Positions 12,618 to 25,940 of a stretch of 64,000 bases of DNA are shown here, one piece after another. Source of the stretch: Megaleporinus macrocephalus (lineage: Eukaryota; Chordata; Actinopteri; Characiformes; Anostomidae); the NCBI GenBank assembly GCA_021613375.1, contig CM038716.1, positions 15,406,024 through 15,470,023 of the forward strand, written 5' to 3'. Both the position numbers and the translations under genes were made by a program. Under the pieces are notes generated by a model, which saw only the letters and a list, made by a program, of their open reading frames with translations, had not been told where the DNA came from and did no database searches. Numbering within the stretch: the first letter of the stretch is position 1; the number at the start of each line of letters is the position of its first letter.

Positions 12618-14783
12618 CTGAGAGATAAAAGAGAGAGGAAGTGTGCACTGAAGATTAGAGGCCTACATTCGCTCAGCTGTAAAATAAAAGTTTCCAGTGC
12701 TTTGTCAGAAAAACTCAGAAGCTGTATGTCATTTTTCTAAGCCACAGTTACTTATATGAGCTACTCTTTATCATATTTCCGTTATATCCACAAATCATTT
12801 GCACGTGCACGGTCTACTGCCTAAAAATACTAAAGGATGGCTGTGGCTAATCCCTCCTCAGCAGACTGTTCATCTCAGCTCCGAGCGATCTGACAATGCT
12901 AAGCATTGTTGTAATTTAATTTCCACAGAGGCTTTCTACATGAGAGGAAAGGTCAAACTTGAGTCGCTAAGATCTTCCATGTAAACAAACCAAGCGGCCC
13001 GAGAAAGCATAACATGCCATTAATATAGTAGTAAAAGGCCTTTCCTTTTACAATATTTATCCTCTCTCTCTCTGCACTCTTGTGCCTCTGACCTGGGAAA
13101 CAAAGCCACGAGCTGGTCTCATGAGAACATGGATCTTCTCTTATTGCTGCTGTGACACACTCAGGCACACACACACACACAGGGGCTCACCCAGGAGCTT
13201 GAACTTGGTTTAGATTAACTGTGCAGTGGTCTAGCAGTCAAAAGTTTGAAGACATCCTGCAGTCTTTCCAGGTAATGTTTGACTTGCACTGTCACTTTTC
13301 ATTTGACATGTCCATCTTCTGCCCACAAATACGCTCTTTGGTGACAACTGCTGTAGGGCTGGACTGGGATCGCTCATCGATTAATCAGTAAGTATTCACA
13401 ACAGGCCTAAAATTTGTACTTTTTTCCTATTCTTAGTTCCAGGGCAGGTTTTATCTAATTTACTTACAAAGCAGGGAACTGTCCTGTAAGCTCAGAAGCT
13501 GCATTTATCATTACTTATTAGTAATTCAGTTAGAAATTGACTTTCTTACTGAGTCAATTCATACGAATGAGCCTGCACTGAAACCTTCACATCAACTCCA
13601 ACATCCTTCTATTATCACACAAACACACTGAACGATGGTGGAATGTACCCTGTATGTAGTAACTCAAAGATGTGATCACAGGGTAACTGTCCTGTCTAAT
13701 CTGTGAAAAGGAAGCACCTAGGTCCACAACTAACACACTTTGGTGTGCCATTACTTTTAAATGTTATTTATTTTGTATGTCTAAAATAAATAACAACAAA
13801 AAGTTTACCTAACCTGACCATTGCATAATAAAGTGTTTGCTAATACACTGAGGATATTTGGTCACACTCAACTTCATGTTCATCACAGTGTCTTCCTTGG
13901 AATGAAGAGTTTGTTTTTTCTATATAATGATTTGATTTGCTAAAAAAACAAAAAAAAACCTTAAAACTCAAAACTAATCTGAATGCAGTAACGCTCTGCG
14001 TCTGATTGTTTTACAGTAGAGTTTGTATTTTATGCTTTAGTCATACATTCTAAAAAATCCTGCAATAACTGCACTGTTTACATGCAGCTCTATCGCCACC
14101 TTCTCCCCACTGCTGACCACTTTCTGGTGGTTACTGCACCACACATCAGCAAGTTTACTAGACATCAGTCAACCCATCCGCCTAAAGTTTGTCCAGAGCA
14201 GAGAGCAGGGAAATGGTTTAATATGTGAGTTATGTGGATATATTGTCTCTTGCGATGTTATGGCACAATATGCTCAGTTTAATGTAAATTATCTAAATTA
14301 ATTCAAAAGAAAATAAGAACAATTGTTTTGCATGATGTCATTGTTCTCTTCGTTAACATGCTACTTTAAATTCCAGCACACTCAACTTAAAACACCGTCC
14401 CACATCCCTTTTTCTATACAACTGTTAAAACCACATATTGTTGCCCCAAAGGTTAAATCAGCTGTAAGGAATTTCCAGTATAGTCATTTGGTCAGTATGT
14501 GGTAGTCATTTGGTCAGTTGGTCTTTCTCTTTTGCAGATTTTGCAAAAAAACCCCAAAAAACTGATTCCTATCAGAGGGCCCCAAAAACTTCCCCTTAGT
14601 CTATAATCTGCAAATACTTTTGTGATGTCACGAGAGCCAATGCATTTGCAAACCTGCCTATTAAGCTAACAGCAGTTTAGCCCCACTAAAGTTGTGTAGT
14701 CTAAAGACTGAGTGTTTCAATCTGGACTACTTTTTGGAATGAGTAGCAATACTGGACATCCAATTAAAACATAGATCATTTAC

Positions 14784-15023
14784 ATATCGTCGCTGTCCAA
14801 TGAAAAACAAGTATCTCCAAAATTGCAACTTTAAAGGAGACTATTTCAGTGTAAGTCAATGAAGCCAGAATGTTTTTCAAGCTATTTTGGAGTACTTCTA
14901 TTGGTCCATTCATCGTTTAAATTTAACACAATGTAAACAACCATTGGCGTGTTCAAATGATGTAGAAAACTCAAAATCGACAAAAATAGAGATCCATGTT
15001 TTTCATTGGACAGCGACGATATA
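14784..15023. repeat. MITE-like palindromic repeat, copy B
   Basis: About 28-bp terminal inverted repeats are seen: atatcgtcgctgtccaatga then aaaaca on the left, and the reverse complement (tgtttttcattggacagcga then cgatat) on the right. The element is about 240 bp and has no coding capacity. The ends abut TA-rich sequence; I could not define a target duplication with certainty. It is related to copy A near 8.85-9.06 kb. Confidence 0.78.
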
Positions 15024-15914
15024 TCAGTATTAAATGCACAGTAACAGTTTACATCTAAGAGAGGTTGGAGAACGATGACATAAAAGTTAATTCTGTTTTT
15101 TTCTGGCTGCTCATAAAACTACATAGACATCTCAATTGAACCTCAGGGGAAAAATGCAAGAACCTGTAGGACACAGGCTCTTCACGATATTGCAGACCAC
15201 TAAGAAAAAACCTTAAACATTTTTTGCTCTCAAATTTTAGCAGTGCATAAAACACAGGGGTATGGAATAGCACAAGGTCTTCTCTGGTCGAAACAGCCAC
15301 ACTTGGAACTCTTGCACGCCACTGTTGTGACCTGAAACTTAAATTTAAAAGATTCAGACTGGGAAAACATCAACCCTCGAAGTGTTGCTCCAAACATTTA
15401 AACCTAATAGTTCTGCTGTGATCCAGTTACTTTATTGACCTAATGTGGAAAACAGCCGTATTGCCATCTATAAATACTAATCGGTCCACAATGCAGCTAT
15501 TTCTGTGTGGCGGAGGCCAGCAGCCAACACCAGTTTCAGCCGAATGGTAAATTTTTGGCCACAGTTTGTCTGGTCCCAGGATAAACGTCTACTGGCATTG
15601 CTAATCAGGGGTATCCGTCAGCAGCTTATCAGTGTCTGTTTGGCCTCATTAACCTCTAACTGTGTAGCTTTTTTAACGCAAACAAACATCATCTGATAGT
15701 TCCACACCCATTAGAAGGATCTTCTGAACTGTGACAAACTGAAAAAATTGGAAGTGCCATGGCTCGCTTTAACTACTGATGCAATCTGTCTTGAGAAAAT
15801 AGAGGCCCCATAACTAACAGAACAAGGGGCCACCAAGCGAAATACAAAAACACACTAAAAAAGGCTCAGACTCGGCTGCTACAATAAATAGCTATAAACA
15901 AACAAACATTTTGA

Positions 15915-16135
15915 GGCATGCGAGACGATATGGCGGTCTGTGGCCCCCCTCCCTCGCTCCCCACGGCTCTCCGCCGCATTCCTGCAGAGCGTAATGGGGC
16001 GCTTTTTCTCGCCCCATGTTTGTTTCCAGAGCCACCGGGGTGTCGGGGAAGGCAAACAGGCCTGAGGTGGGGCAAAACGAGGTGGAAAATGAGGGGCCCA
16101 ACGCATTCATCACCTTTTAAAGGCAAAGAAAGAAC
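15915..16135. promoter_or_regulatory. GC-rich candidate conserved non-coding block
   Basis: This short GC- and CpG-richer island within AT-rich intron has no repeat character. Several frames stay open across it on the minus strand, which reflects base composition; none resembles a known protein. It could be an enhancer. This is inference from composition only. Confidence 0.3.
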
Positions 16136-19100
16136 AGGGCCACTGTAATTACACTGATTTACAGTCCGCCATGGGCAAGAAAGAATTCCCCTGATGCTGG
16201 TGCTGCCTAGGAGTTGAAGGAGAGAGGGTGAGGTGAGTGAAGGATGTCAGAGTTAGGCAGGGTAAAGTGAAAAACAGGAGACAGAGAAATATGAGAAGTT
16301 TTGTGACTAAAAGAAAGGACAGTCCTTTAGGTCTTCCCTTTTATTGGCAGAGCATGGATGGATCCATTTGCGATTGGGTTATCTGGGTAACGGAGAAAAT
16401 GTACTTTGTAAAATGCCCCCTATAAAAAAGCTTTAGCAATTATATATGTATACTTCCATATAATTAATACTTAGTAATAACAAGTATTAATTCTGATATG
16501 AAATATACACACTGATTAGTAAACTCTGTTTAATCTGTATTAAATTGAAAGCAGTACAAAAACATATTATACCCTTTTTTCAGAAGTTAATACAGTTCTA
16601 TGGGGTCTTAATGAAATGTCTGGGACCATCTTTGGTCAAAATATGACAAAGATAAAGCTTCAGCCCTGAACGTCCATTTGTTTATACTGTCAGACACACA
16701 AGGCTAAAGTTTCTATACACCAGCTACTTGTTCGAAGTGTTATTACTTATCAATTATTACTAAAAAGCCTGAGATGCTAGCATGTCAAGCGCTGCACTGT
16801 TTAAGGTGAAGCAGGCTCATATCAGATACAACGTGGTTAGCTGCCCCTAGTAGCACAAATATGTGCATCCTACAACAGAGCAGTTCCTGACCTCAGCTTT
16901 CAGCTTCACAATGCTAGCAAGAAAAGTATAAGCCATATTGTATTGAGCCAAATTTAAATGGTTTATTAATTGTTTCCTGATCTAGGCATCCACACAGACT
17001 AGGTTGTCTTACTTCACAGTTTGTGGGTTGGTAAAAAGTCCAGATCCTCAAATGTGTAACAAGCACTGAGAAATTTCATGTTGAAAACAGCACGGATGCC
17101 CCTGAAAAAGACGTGGTTTAGAAGGCAGCATGTTTTGCTGTGTATATTTGCTGTGTACATGTATATAAACCTTTAAGCATTAATACTGCCTTTATAGATG
17201 TTCATGTTACCCACGCCATGGACACTTTTACACTGACACACCATCTAGAATTTTATTTTTTTTGTTTATTAGAACATGATGTCCATTATTTCCACACGTT
17301 AAATATTCTGTTTTTGGTTCAATATATGTCAAATTGTATTTACAAACCATTACCTGTATTTACCTTTCACATAGGGTTTCAACTTTTTGAGGTTAGTACA
17401 TTGAAAACAAAATAGAATGATTGAGTTATTAAGTATTAAGAGAGTGAGTAATAATCTGAACCTATCAGTCTGTGAATGTAATATTAATGGAAGTGGACAA
17501 ACAACTATGTTAGAAAAAGAAAGAATAAAAAGGGAAGAAAGAAAGAAGAGTGAGTGAGTGAAACTAGGAAAGAATGGTAGGAAAATAGAGAGAAAGAGAA
17601 ACTGTAAAGGGAAATGTTACAGAGGAAGGTGGACAAAGGAAGGAGAAAGGAATAAGAAAAAGGGAGGGAGGAGAAAAAAGAGAGAGTCACTACAAGTTGC
17701 ACACTCTCTGAGCCTTTGTCTGAGAAACTAGGTCAGAGTTTGGAGAAGAAGGAGCGTGTCCCTCTCTCTCGTGAGCGGGCCCCTCTGCTTGTGCCCCAGA
17801 ATGGGGGTTACAGCCAAAGCCCCCTATCACCCCCCCTCCAATTTCCTGTCCTATTTGGCTGCGATACAGTGTAAAGGAAAAGGGGGCTTCACTCAGTCAA
17901 ATGTTCCCAATGCTCTTTGTCATACACACATATGCACATGCAGACAAATTCTACAGCCGAGCAAAAAAACTCATACAAAGCGCAACACGCACACATGCTC
18001 ACAAAGGAAAGTTCTTCCAAACACTTTCAAGCAGGTTTGACATCATAGTTCGGCCGGGCTTTCTATCAAAACCAGACGGCTATTACTAAAAGCAGCTCAG
18101 CGAGGGCTCCAGACCAATCATATGTGCAAATCCCCGAGTCAGCAGTGTGTCACACAAACCCCCGCCCAACAAATACATCCTGTTTTGAAGCTGCAGACTG
18201 ATAAAACAGCAGTGTTCCCTCGCTTGAGCCTTCTCCTTCAGCAACCAATTTATGGCCCTCACATCCAGAGGCATCTATTCACTGGGCAGACCTCAATCGC
18301 ATGCCTTTTCTTTTTATTACATCTTAAAGCGGTCAACTTCAAAAGGCCCATCAGTGATAAGAAAAAGTGATACACTTCAGGCATTTCAGTCTACACACCC
18401 AAAACACACTCCATTCCCTTCACGCTAATCACGGACGTGCACATACACACACATGCATACACTCACATATCTTCAATATGGTGCACCTGACCAACACCTG
18501 TTAATGGTCAGCACAGGCTATACACAAGATAGCAACTTCAAAAGCCTGAATAAGAAACTCACTCTTCAGCACGGGCTCCGGTCAGAATGACCCTGTCATT
18601 CACTGAAGGGCTCGCCCACGCTCCTGGCTCGGATGCAGGGTTGCCATAAAAACAATATCCAAAATTCGGCTTTGTCTGAACAGCCATGCAAACAGTTTGG
18701 CTTTTGGCCATCAGTAAAATGTCTAATCACTTAGTCTACTCTTAAATTCTAAATGCTGCGAAAGCTCGCCTAGTTACAAACATCCACGAGAAAAAAAAAT
18801 ATATATATATGAGAGCACAAGTAGGTCCACCAATAAAAATGCTACATATGGACAATGTTTTTGCATAGAAGTAAACAGGCTGCAGTTGGCGCAGACACAT
18901 TTTCTATTGGTGTGCGGGTTGTGCTGGCAGAAAATGTATATAAAGGTGTTCTAGCATAAACAAGCTTCCTTTAAACCCAAATCACAACACATCCAGAGAC
19001 GGACCCTCCAAAAACATAAACTACTGGCATCTAAATTACTTAATATACAGAAATATGAACACACAAATAGAATTCTGATTAATTAGGCCTGTGGCAGTAG

Positions 19101-19770
19101 TCCTCTTATTTGGGTCACTCTGGTGTCTGTAGCTGTTTAGCCTGATGACTGAGTTGTGCAAGAGGTGAGGCATGGCAGTGTTTTTCCTGTCTAAAACCTG
19201 ATATGATGACAATTGCGGATGTTTCACGTACATCTTCAGCAGACACTTCCTTCGCCAAGTTCTACTGACTTCTGCCCAACACACATCTGACTGATAGTGT
19301 GAACAGCAAACAGAACCACAGTAAAAGGGATATTTTCAGTTCTAACTATGTGTTACTGAAATCTGATATATTTTCAATAAGCGGCAATGCAACTTTGAAC
19401 TGCCACTGCGATTTATCCATCAATTCAGAATTGTGTGCTGGGCATTTTCACTTGAGAGGAATCTTATATTATCACAGTAAAGCTACACTACAATCAGTAT
19501 TTTCATTACATGTGGCATCACATATCACAGTCGGGCGGCTATATGACTTAATTTAAGGGAGGCACCCCTTTTTGAGGCACAGCACTGTAAGTGAAATTCT
19601 TACTGAGCCACTCGCCCTCAACCTCTCTTGACAGAACCTTAATGACCTTCTCCAGAGGTCAGCATTTCAGGCGGCCTTGCGGCCAGACTCCACATGGAAT
19701 ATGCCAAATGTGTTGAGAGTCTCTACAAAGACTCTCTTATACTATTCAGCACCATCTGATTCATGTGTTT

Positions 19771-19775
<5 letters not shown>

Positions 19776-19828
<53 letters not shown>
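19776..19828 (+). repeat. (GT)n microsatellite
   Basis: This is an uninterrupted GT run of about 26 repeats. Reverse-strand frames here give poly-(His-Thr), an artefact of the repeat. Confidence 0.98.
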
Positions 19829-19830
<2 letters not shown>

Positions 19831-20617
19831 ATAAGAACAACAGCCTCCTCATTGTCCCGGGTCGGCTGACCCCAGCAAGAAACAGTGCAAACATGCTTTT
19901 GAAGTGACAGATTAAATTTACTGTTGCTTTCATCCGCTGCCACGGCCTCCTCTGCTCCACCTGAGAGTGTGATGAATGGTACCACCACATCTCACAATGA
20001 TCAGGAGAAAACTGGCAGGGCCAAATATCCAGCTATTCCCTGCAATCAGCTACATGGCTCATATATTATATCTGAAGTAAATATGATACCATTAATGCAG
20101 AAATAAAGGCCTCTGTGTCAGTTCGAATTCCTAGAGCTCAGTAGGATCGCCTCAGGCACGTACAGTTTGGGAAGAAACGGGGTGGGGGGATATAAAAGTC
20201 TACTGAATTTGCCCGTTCACGTCCAAGTAGTGCAACGTGAGTCAAATACATTACACTTCAAAGCATTCAACTACAGAGGCGTACACTGTCTGTCAAAGGT
20301 TTGAGGACACGTAATTTATCAAAATGTTTTTAAAGCTATAATTCGGAGAAAAATCTAATTTAAATAACTTTCTTTTCACCCCAAATGCAGTCGAGCAAGC
20401 AAGACTTATTTCAAGTTTCTTCTTCAATATCACACTGAAGCTGTGAGACTAGTGGAGCTGAAAGTAATGCTGCCAGCTGTCATGCCATACCTGGATAAAA
20501 CATCACAGTAGCATCAAAGTATGTTAGAGAGAAAAACAACGAATTACTATATTTCTTGAAAACGTGCTTACTCGCTTCCTATACCAGTGTCATATAGGAA
20601 ACTCCCTTCCGATGATG

Positions 20618-20980
20618 TAGGGGTGTAAGAGAATATCGAAAATATTGAATATCGGGATGTTATATTTAGTGATACTGTATCAATTCTCAAAAACACAGTA
20701 TGGATACACAGATTCCTGGCAAACAGTGACTCATTGTGTGTTGTGTTTAAACCTCTGACCACTAGATGGCAGTGTTGTAAATCATTTTTTTAGCTCCACT
20801 CCAACATTAACAAGCAGCACAAAGGTGCAATGTTATTATAAACATTGGCAAACCAATATATTACATTACTGGCAGTATCGCAATACATCGTGATATATTG
20901 AATTGTGACTGCTGTATCACGATACTTATTGTATCACGATACTTATTGTATCACCAGGTTCTTGCTGATACACAGCCCTA
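20618..20980. mobile_element. Short non-autonomous hAT-type element
   Basis: The ends are TAGGGGTGTAA (left) and ACACAGCCCTA (right, the inverted counterpart TAGGGCTGTGT). They are flanked by an exact 8-bp duplication cgatgatg at 20,610-20,617 and 20,981-20,988. The inside is rich in tatcgata/atatcg-type motifs and carries a tandem pair of atcacgatacttattgt. It has no coding capacity in 363 bp. The duplication length and end sequences fit a hAT miniature element. Confidence 0.8.
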
Positions 20981-21185
20981 CGATGATGTAGCTTAAAGGT
21001 AGGAGCTTTATTTTGAAAATTAAACTTTTGAGCTTGAGGACAGGCTGGAGAACAAAGTCAGATACAATCGAATGCAGCTTTCAAAAACTGCAGACGTAAA
21101 CTTCAAGGGCAAACAATGTATGACAGTTGTTACACCCCTATAGTAGTAGTGAAGGTGTGAAAAGCCACCGATGCAGCAGCATTAC

Positions 21186-21577
21186 CTCCACGATGCTCTT
21201 CAGGTCCCTCACGTAGGCCTGCTCTGTCTCCACGATCTCCAGCGCCACCCTCTGCAGGCGTGACAGCTTGGGCAGCGGTGTGGAGGAGGGCGTGGGCAGC
21301 AGGGACAGCGGGGTGAGGTCCAGACTGATGTCGGAACCCTGACGTTTGGGGCAGGAGTAGGTTGGCACAGCTCCATAGGGCAGTGAGGAAGAGGAGGAGG
21401 AGGAGTGAGCGTCCTGCAGCGAGGCGGAGGAGGCTGAGGAGCTGAGGCTGGCCGCCCGGTCGCTGTCCGAGCATACGGTGTTGACGGAGGTGCAGCTCCC
21501 ACGGGATGTGCCCCCTGACGAGGCCATCCGGCTCACGATCCCACTCAGAGAGGAGACGGAGGAGGGCCGCTTAGCCG
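21186..21577 (-). CDS. plekhg2: plekhg2 coding exon 2 (Ser-rich N-terminus and DH start)
   Basis: This is a 392-nt exon. The acceptor AG is at 21579-21578, directly downstream of a (CT)n run, and the donor GTAATG starts at 21185. Two bases complete an Ala codon begun in exon 1, followed by 130 codons (about residues 18-147 of the protein). The first part is basic/Ser (AAKRPSSVSSLSG), then MASSGGTSRGSC, then low-complexity Ser tracts, then LLPTPSSTPLPKLS. The last 25 residues (about 123-147) are SRLQRV...EIVETEQAYVRDLKSIVE, the N-terminal helix of the DH domain. The N-terminal region before it is likely disordered. Mammalian PLEKHG2 has a similar MASPRGSGSSTS stretch and the same EIVETExAYVRDLxSIVE motif. 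A 132-aa open frame seen here overruns the donor; its last residues are intronic. Confidence 0.93.
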
Positions 21578-21581
21578 CTGC

Positions 21582-21585
21582 AGAG

Positions 21586-21617
<32 letters not shown>
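21582..21617 (-). repeat. (GA)n/(CT)n microsatellite forming the exon 2 polypyrimidine tract
   Basis: On the gene's strand this reads as a CT run broken by one G, ending in ctctgcag at the plekhg2 exon 2 acceptor (AG at 21,579-21,578). It therefore supplies the pyrimidine tract bound by U2AF. Its length is likely to vary between individuals. Confidence 0.88.
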
Positions 21618-24600
21618 CAGGAAGGAGAAAGATTGACAGTTTTAAAATGGATGGAGTATATGAGAGTGACAGAAAGTGAAAGAGAGTGAGAAAGTTAGTT
21701 TCAACATGTAAATGACTAAGTATAGATTCTTTCTCTCTTTCAAAAGAATACATTACTGTTAACGTTTGGAATTACTTGTCATATATATAATTGTTAAATG
21801 TTTTACACCACTAGCTTACACATAGAAGACTATTATTATTAATTAGTCACCAAAAAAAACTTTATGAAGAAGGTATGTGTCTTGAGAGTTGATCTCCACT
21901 TTTCAAATATTGTGCAACCTGGTATTTATATCATTATGACTTCATTATTGATGTTAAAACTACAGTACTCTCAGTTATTTAGAAATGTAAGGCTCTGTTA
22001 CTCATTCTGGATGTATCTAAAATACAGTTTTAAATATCTCTCTAGCTTACTACCATCTACACTAGCATATTAAATATTTAATATATACATTTTTTATAAT
22101 ATATACTAAAAAATAACACATGTAGCCTACTCGCAACAACTTAGTAGTATTGAAATGTTTTATAAGGGGGATTCTATGTTTTATAAGGGGGAACAGCAGT
22201 GCAGGCCCAGGTGCGGACGCAGATGTGCTGTTTATGTGTTCCGACCATGTAAAATTACTTTCACGGTCACCTTCATGGCCTTTATGGAAGTGCATGTTCA
22301 GAAGTAGACATGCTTATTATGCGGCTTTGCTAATGTTTCCTCTGACAGCCAGCCACTCAGGAAACAGCATAGCCTGAAAAGGTGTGATTGAGCAAAAATA
22401 CACTGCACTAATTCACAGCAAGAAACCACAGAGTCAGCCTGCCAATCAGGCTGCACTGCAGAGAAACGCAAAAGAGCACACAGAGAAAAGACAGGAAACA
22501 GGGATCGCAACTTCCTGCCCTCAATTTCTTGGATGACCAAACATGCAAACGCACAAATCATTCGGACAGAACAGTCCTTGTATGACCCAGTGCATGTAAG
22601 ACAACACAACAACGCAGGAACTGGACAGCTACTGTACATGGGCGTAAACTGAGCGGTCTAGTCGTCATGGCTAGCAGAAATAGGTCATTGTAGAGGGAAA
22701 GACTGGCCATTGTTTGGAGACTGAATGTGGAGCTATGGCTCCTACAATGGTGGCCCCTCTACTGAGCAGAGGCCAACAGAGACCAACAATCCTCCACTTC
22801 CTGTGACCTAGCAGGGCGATGCAGTCGACTGCTGCACGCTCTCACCGGCCGGCCAAGTCTGCCTACCATCCATCAAACACTCCATCTACCCATTAGCTGG
22901 AACCACTCACAAAAAAAGCCTTCCCCTTGCTCCAGAGCTTTGAAAGCATTTTGGCAATATCAATTGTCTAAATTTGATTTAAGCACCCTCATAAACTGCT
23001 TGAAAGCAAGTGTTTATCTTTCACTGGCTTTTTCCCAAGATCAGCGGCGATATGGCGGCTGTCTCACGTGAAAAATGCAAAAAAATAGCAGGAGAAGCGA
23101 GTAATGCCCTTCATGGCTAGGCATAGATCATTGATAGCTAGCCTGGTATGATTAACACCGGCTCAGTTCAAGCTCAGATTACTAAGCTGCCAGCTCTCTG
23201 ACAAGTATTTTGATTGGGCTGAGAGAGAAAATAGTTGTTTCAAAGTCTGATATAAATCCCGCTGGACGAATGCATGAAGTGTGACAATGTAAACCTGATG
23301 CATCCTCTGAAACCAAGACAAACACATTCGGCTCTAAATCACTATTCAGTGCACTCAAATGACTTGACGTGGTACTGAATCCATCCATATATCATGATTA
23401 AGAATTGTTTATAGCTCCATTTAAAAGGCATAATAACTTTTTATATAAATAAATATAATAGACACTGCAGTTTAGTATGATCACACATTTTTCTTAAAAC
23501 ACGTTGGTGCTGTGTAATGTTCATGCACTCCCACTAATACATAGAAATCTATAGTACTAAATGTGATCCTCATCATACGTAATTCTAACCAAGCACGTTT
23601 GTAAAGTTCTCTTTAAATTCAAACTTTATAGCACATTATTACTACTTATTACATAGATATGACCGGAGATCAGATTTGTAGATAAAGTATGAGACCACTG
23701 AAGAATAAAACTTAGGAAAGCACGAAGCCTCATGAAAACACCAACCAATCCAAAAGCAGCCATCTAAGAGATGGGCAGTAATGAACGATTTAGTCTGATT
23801 TAAGGGTTATATAGTCACGTCCTAGAAAAGCCAACAGCACCTACCTGATTTTCAGTGGGCAAATTCACTGTGAAGACTCAGAGATCAGCGACAACTCTGG
23901 CCCATAGTTAGTTAAAGTCTTCTTACTCCAGAGTCCAAAACAGTTTCAAAAGGCCAGCCAGTACTGCCAGTCAACAAGGGGACCGTAGCCAAACTCCCAA
24001 ATTACAATTGATTATTTCCCTTTTTCCGATTGTAGCACACCAGCCTGCATCACTTGCTACACATGCGGCCTTTCCTGACAAACGGTTCAGCTGAAATGAG
24101 TGAAACAGAAAGAGATGTATATGTCACACCCACACCCCTTTCTTCCTGCCTTAACACATTTCGGTGTGCAGCCTTGCAAAACCAGACAGACTGTATAAAA
24201 GTCCCTAGACTTTGATAAACAACACAATGAGATACCAGCCTGCACCTCAATTCATACGCTATTGCGCAAAAGACCAGGACATATTTTCTCAAAGATATAA
24301 TATATTTAATACATTTACCCTGCATCAGGACAGTCAAAACAAAAGAGTTTCTAAAACTAAAAAAAAAGATTGAAAGATATAGAGATAATAAGGTTCTTAT
24401 CAGTAGTGAAAAACCTGGTAAACCCCTAAACTGTTACCATCAGACAAGCAATACTCTCCAACTCAACAAGATGGGTGTGAAAGGATGTGTAGCTGTAAAG
24501 AAGCTGTTAGTAAGAAAAAGAAACAAGGGAGAAATAAGAACATTTCCAAAGAAAACCTGCTGGTGTTCTCACAACCAGAGTCAGTGTGTTTGGAATTACT

Positions 24601-25639
24601 TGGATTGTGGGTAGCAAATAAAATTGCAACTACCTTCTAACTTGAAAAATATCCCTGCAGATCTTGTTAAAAACTAAAAGCAAGTCTCTCAAAAGAAATA
24701 GAACCATTAATGAAGGCAAACAGTGGACACTGCTATTTTGCCTGATGTGTTTGTATTTAATAAATTATAGTGGTCTCTGACTGCTGCATATAAAACTGGT
24801 GGGCTACTTAAAAGGTTAATCAAATTCTTCCCTAGCACAAGTAGACAACCAATAATACTGTCAATAAATCCAATAAAACCAATAAAATAATATCCATGTG
24901 TTTACTAAACGGCAATGCAACAAGATCAAAAGAGACTCACCTTACCTTACAGTGCACACCTTCTAATATACTCCGCCAATATCTGTGCACTCTGACTCGT
25001 AAGGTGCTACTTCCTCCATTTGCACAATACACAGATAAAGAGATGTGGCACTCTGCACCTGGCTTCGAGGATGTGGTCAAACCAGGCTTGGTGTGTTTTC
25101 TTCTAAAAGAGTTTGGTGCACATCACCAGCTTTAACAGCGAGCATGCTGACTTAAACATTAAAATATGATCGATACTTGTTATGTTTAGTTTTCTGAGGT
25201 TTATTTTGTTTTCTTAAATAGTCAGTCTACTCCAGAACATCAGTTAGAACATTAGAACATTGGTTGTGTGATTTCAGAGTCCCTTAACAATAACACTATG
25301 CTGGAAACATGCAATGCAGTCAGAGTATTGTATCTTGTAGTTCTCTACTGGGGTCCCTGTGGCTGCGTCTTATAAACCACTACTGCAGAAGTGAAACTAT
25401 TTCAGTAAACAAATGTAAGAAATTAAGAGTGGGTTCTAAGTTTGGCTCTGTAAATGGAAGTTCACAACACAAAAAGCAACAAATGGAAAGCAAGCTGACC
25501 TGAAAACTAGAAAACAGCCATCATGTACAAGTTAATTATATTTCAGCCTCAGGATAAAAGCAAGAAACAGAAAATTACCTACAGCAACTAAATATAATAT
25601 TACACCGTTTGTATATTTTTCCACACTCCAAAGTTCACT

Positions 25640-25940
25640 CTTAAAAGTTGGTTGCATATTTTCATGATCCAAGCAATCCCAAACACAATGATGTCTAAAC
25701 TTTGGGGTAACCAGTTCATTTGCACATTTCATGCTGTTCTTCTTGACAGCTACACATTCTTTCAGACTCACAGCAGTGAGAGTAGAGCTGTATCTCTTGA
25801 AGATGAAAGCACTGTTTATCTGATGGAGACATTTTTGTAAGTCTATTGGGTTTTGATATCTTGTCAGTGACAGTTCTGGTGGTCTGCCAGGCCTTGCACG
25901 GCTGTTAGGGCTCCAATTGCCCCTATAAAAATTATTTGAA
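25640..25940 (-). mobile_element. Degraded Tc1-like transposon fragment
   Basis: A minus-strand frame contains RARPGRPPELSLTRYQ, like the GRPR/K-type segment after the N-terminal helix-turn-helix of Tc1 transposases. The DNA here (rc of 25,888-25,898 and around 25,811-25,822) shares CAAGRCCTGG, CCACCA and CATCAGATAAACAGT with the plus-strand remnant at 59.4 kb, so both come from one family. No catalytic region is recognisable. Confidence 0.6.

Larger units (their letters stand above)
12618..21185 (-). other. plekhg2 intron between exons 2 and 3
   Basis: This is an 8.6-kb intron inside the DH domain. It holds a MITE copy (14,784-15,023), a GC-rich block (about 15,915-16,135), a purine-rich stretch (17,515-17,690), an AT run (18,789-18,809), a GT microsatellite (19,776-19,828) and a hAT-type element (20,618-20,980). 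The rest is unassigned. Confidence 0.75.

Noticed and set aside
19742..19990. His-Thr-rich reverse-strand frames
   Set aside because: Pure artefact of the GT microsatellite.
21130..21474. Alternative frames across plekhg2 exon 2 (114 and 97 aa)
   Set aside because: Shadows of the real coding frame, which alone carries the DH motif and correct splice phases.
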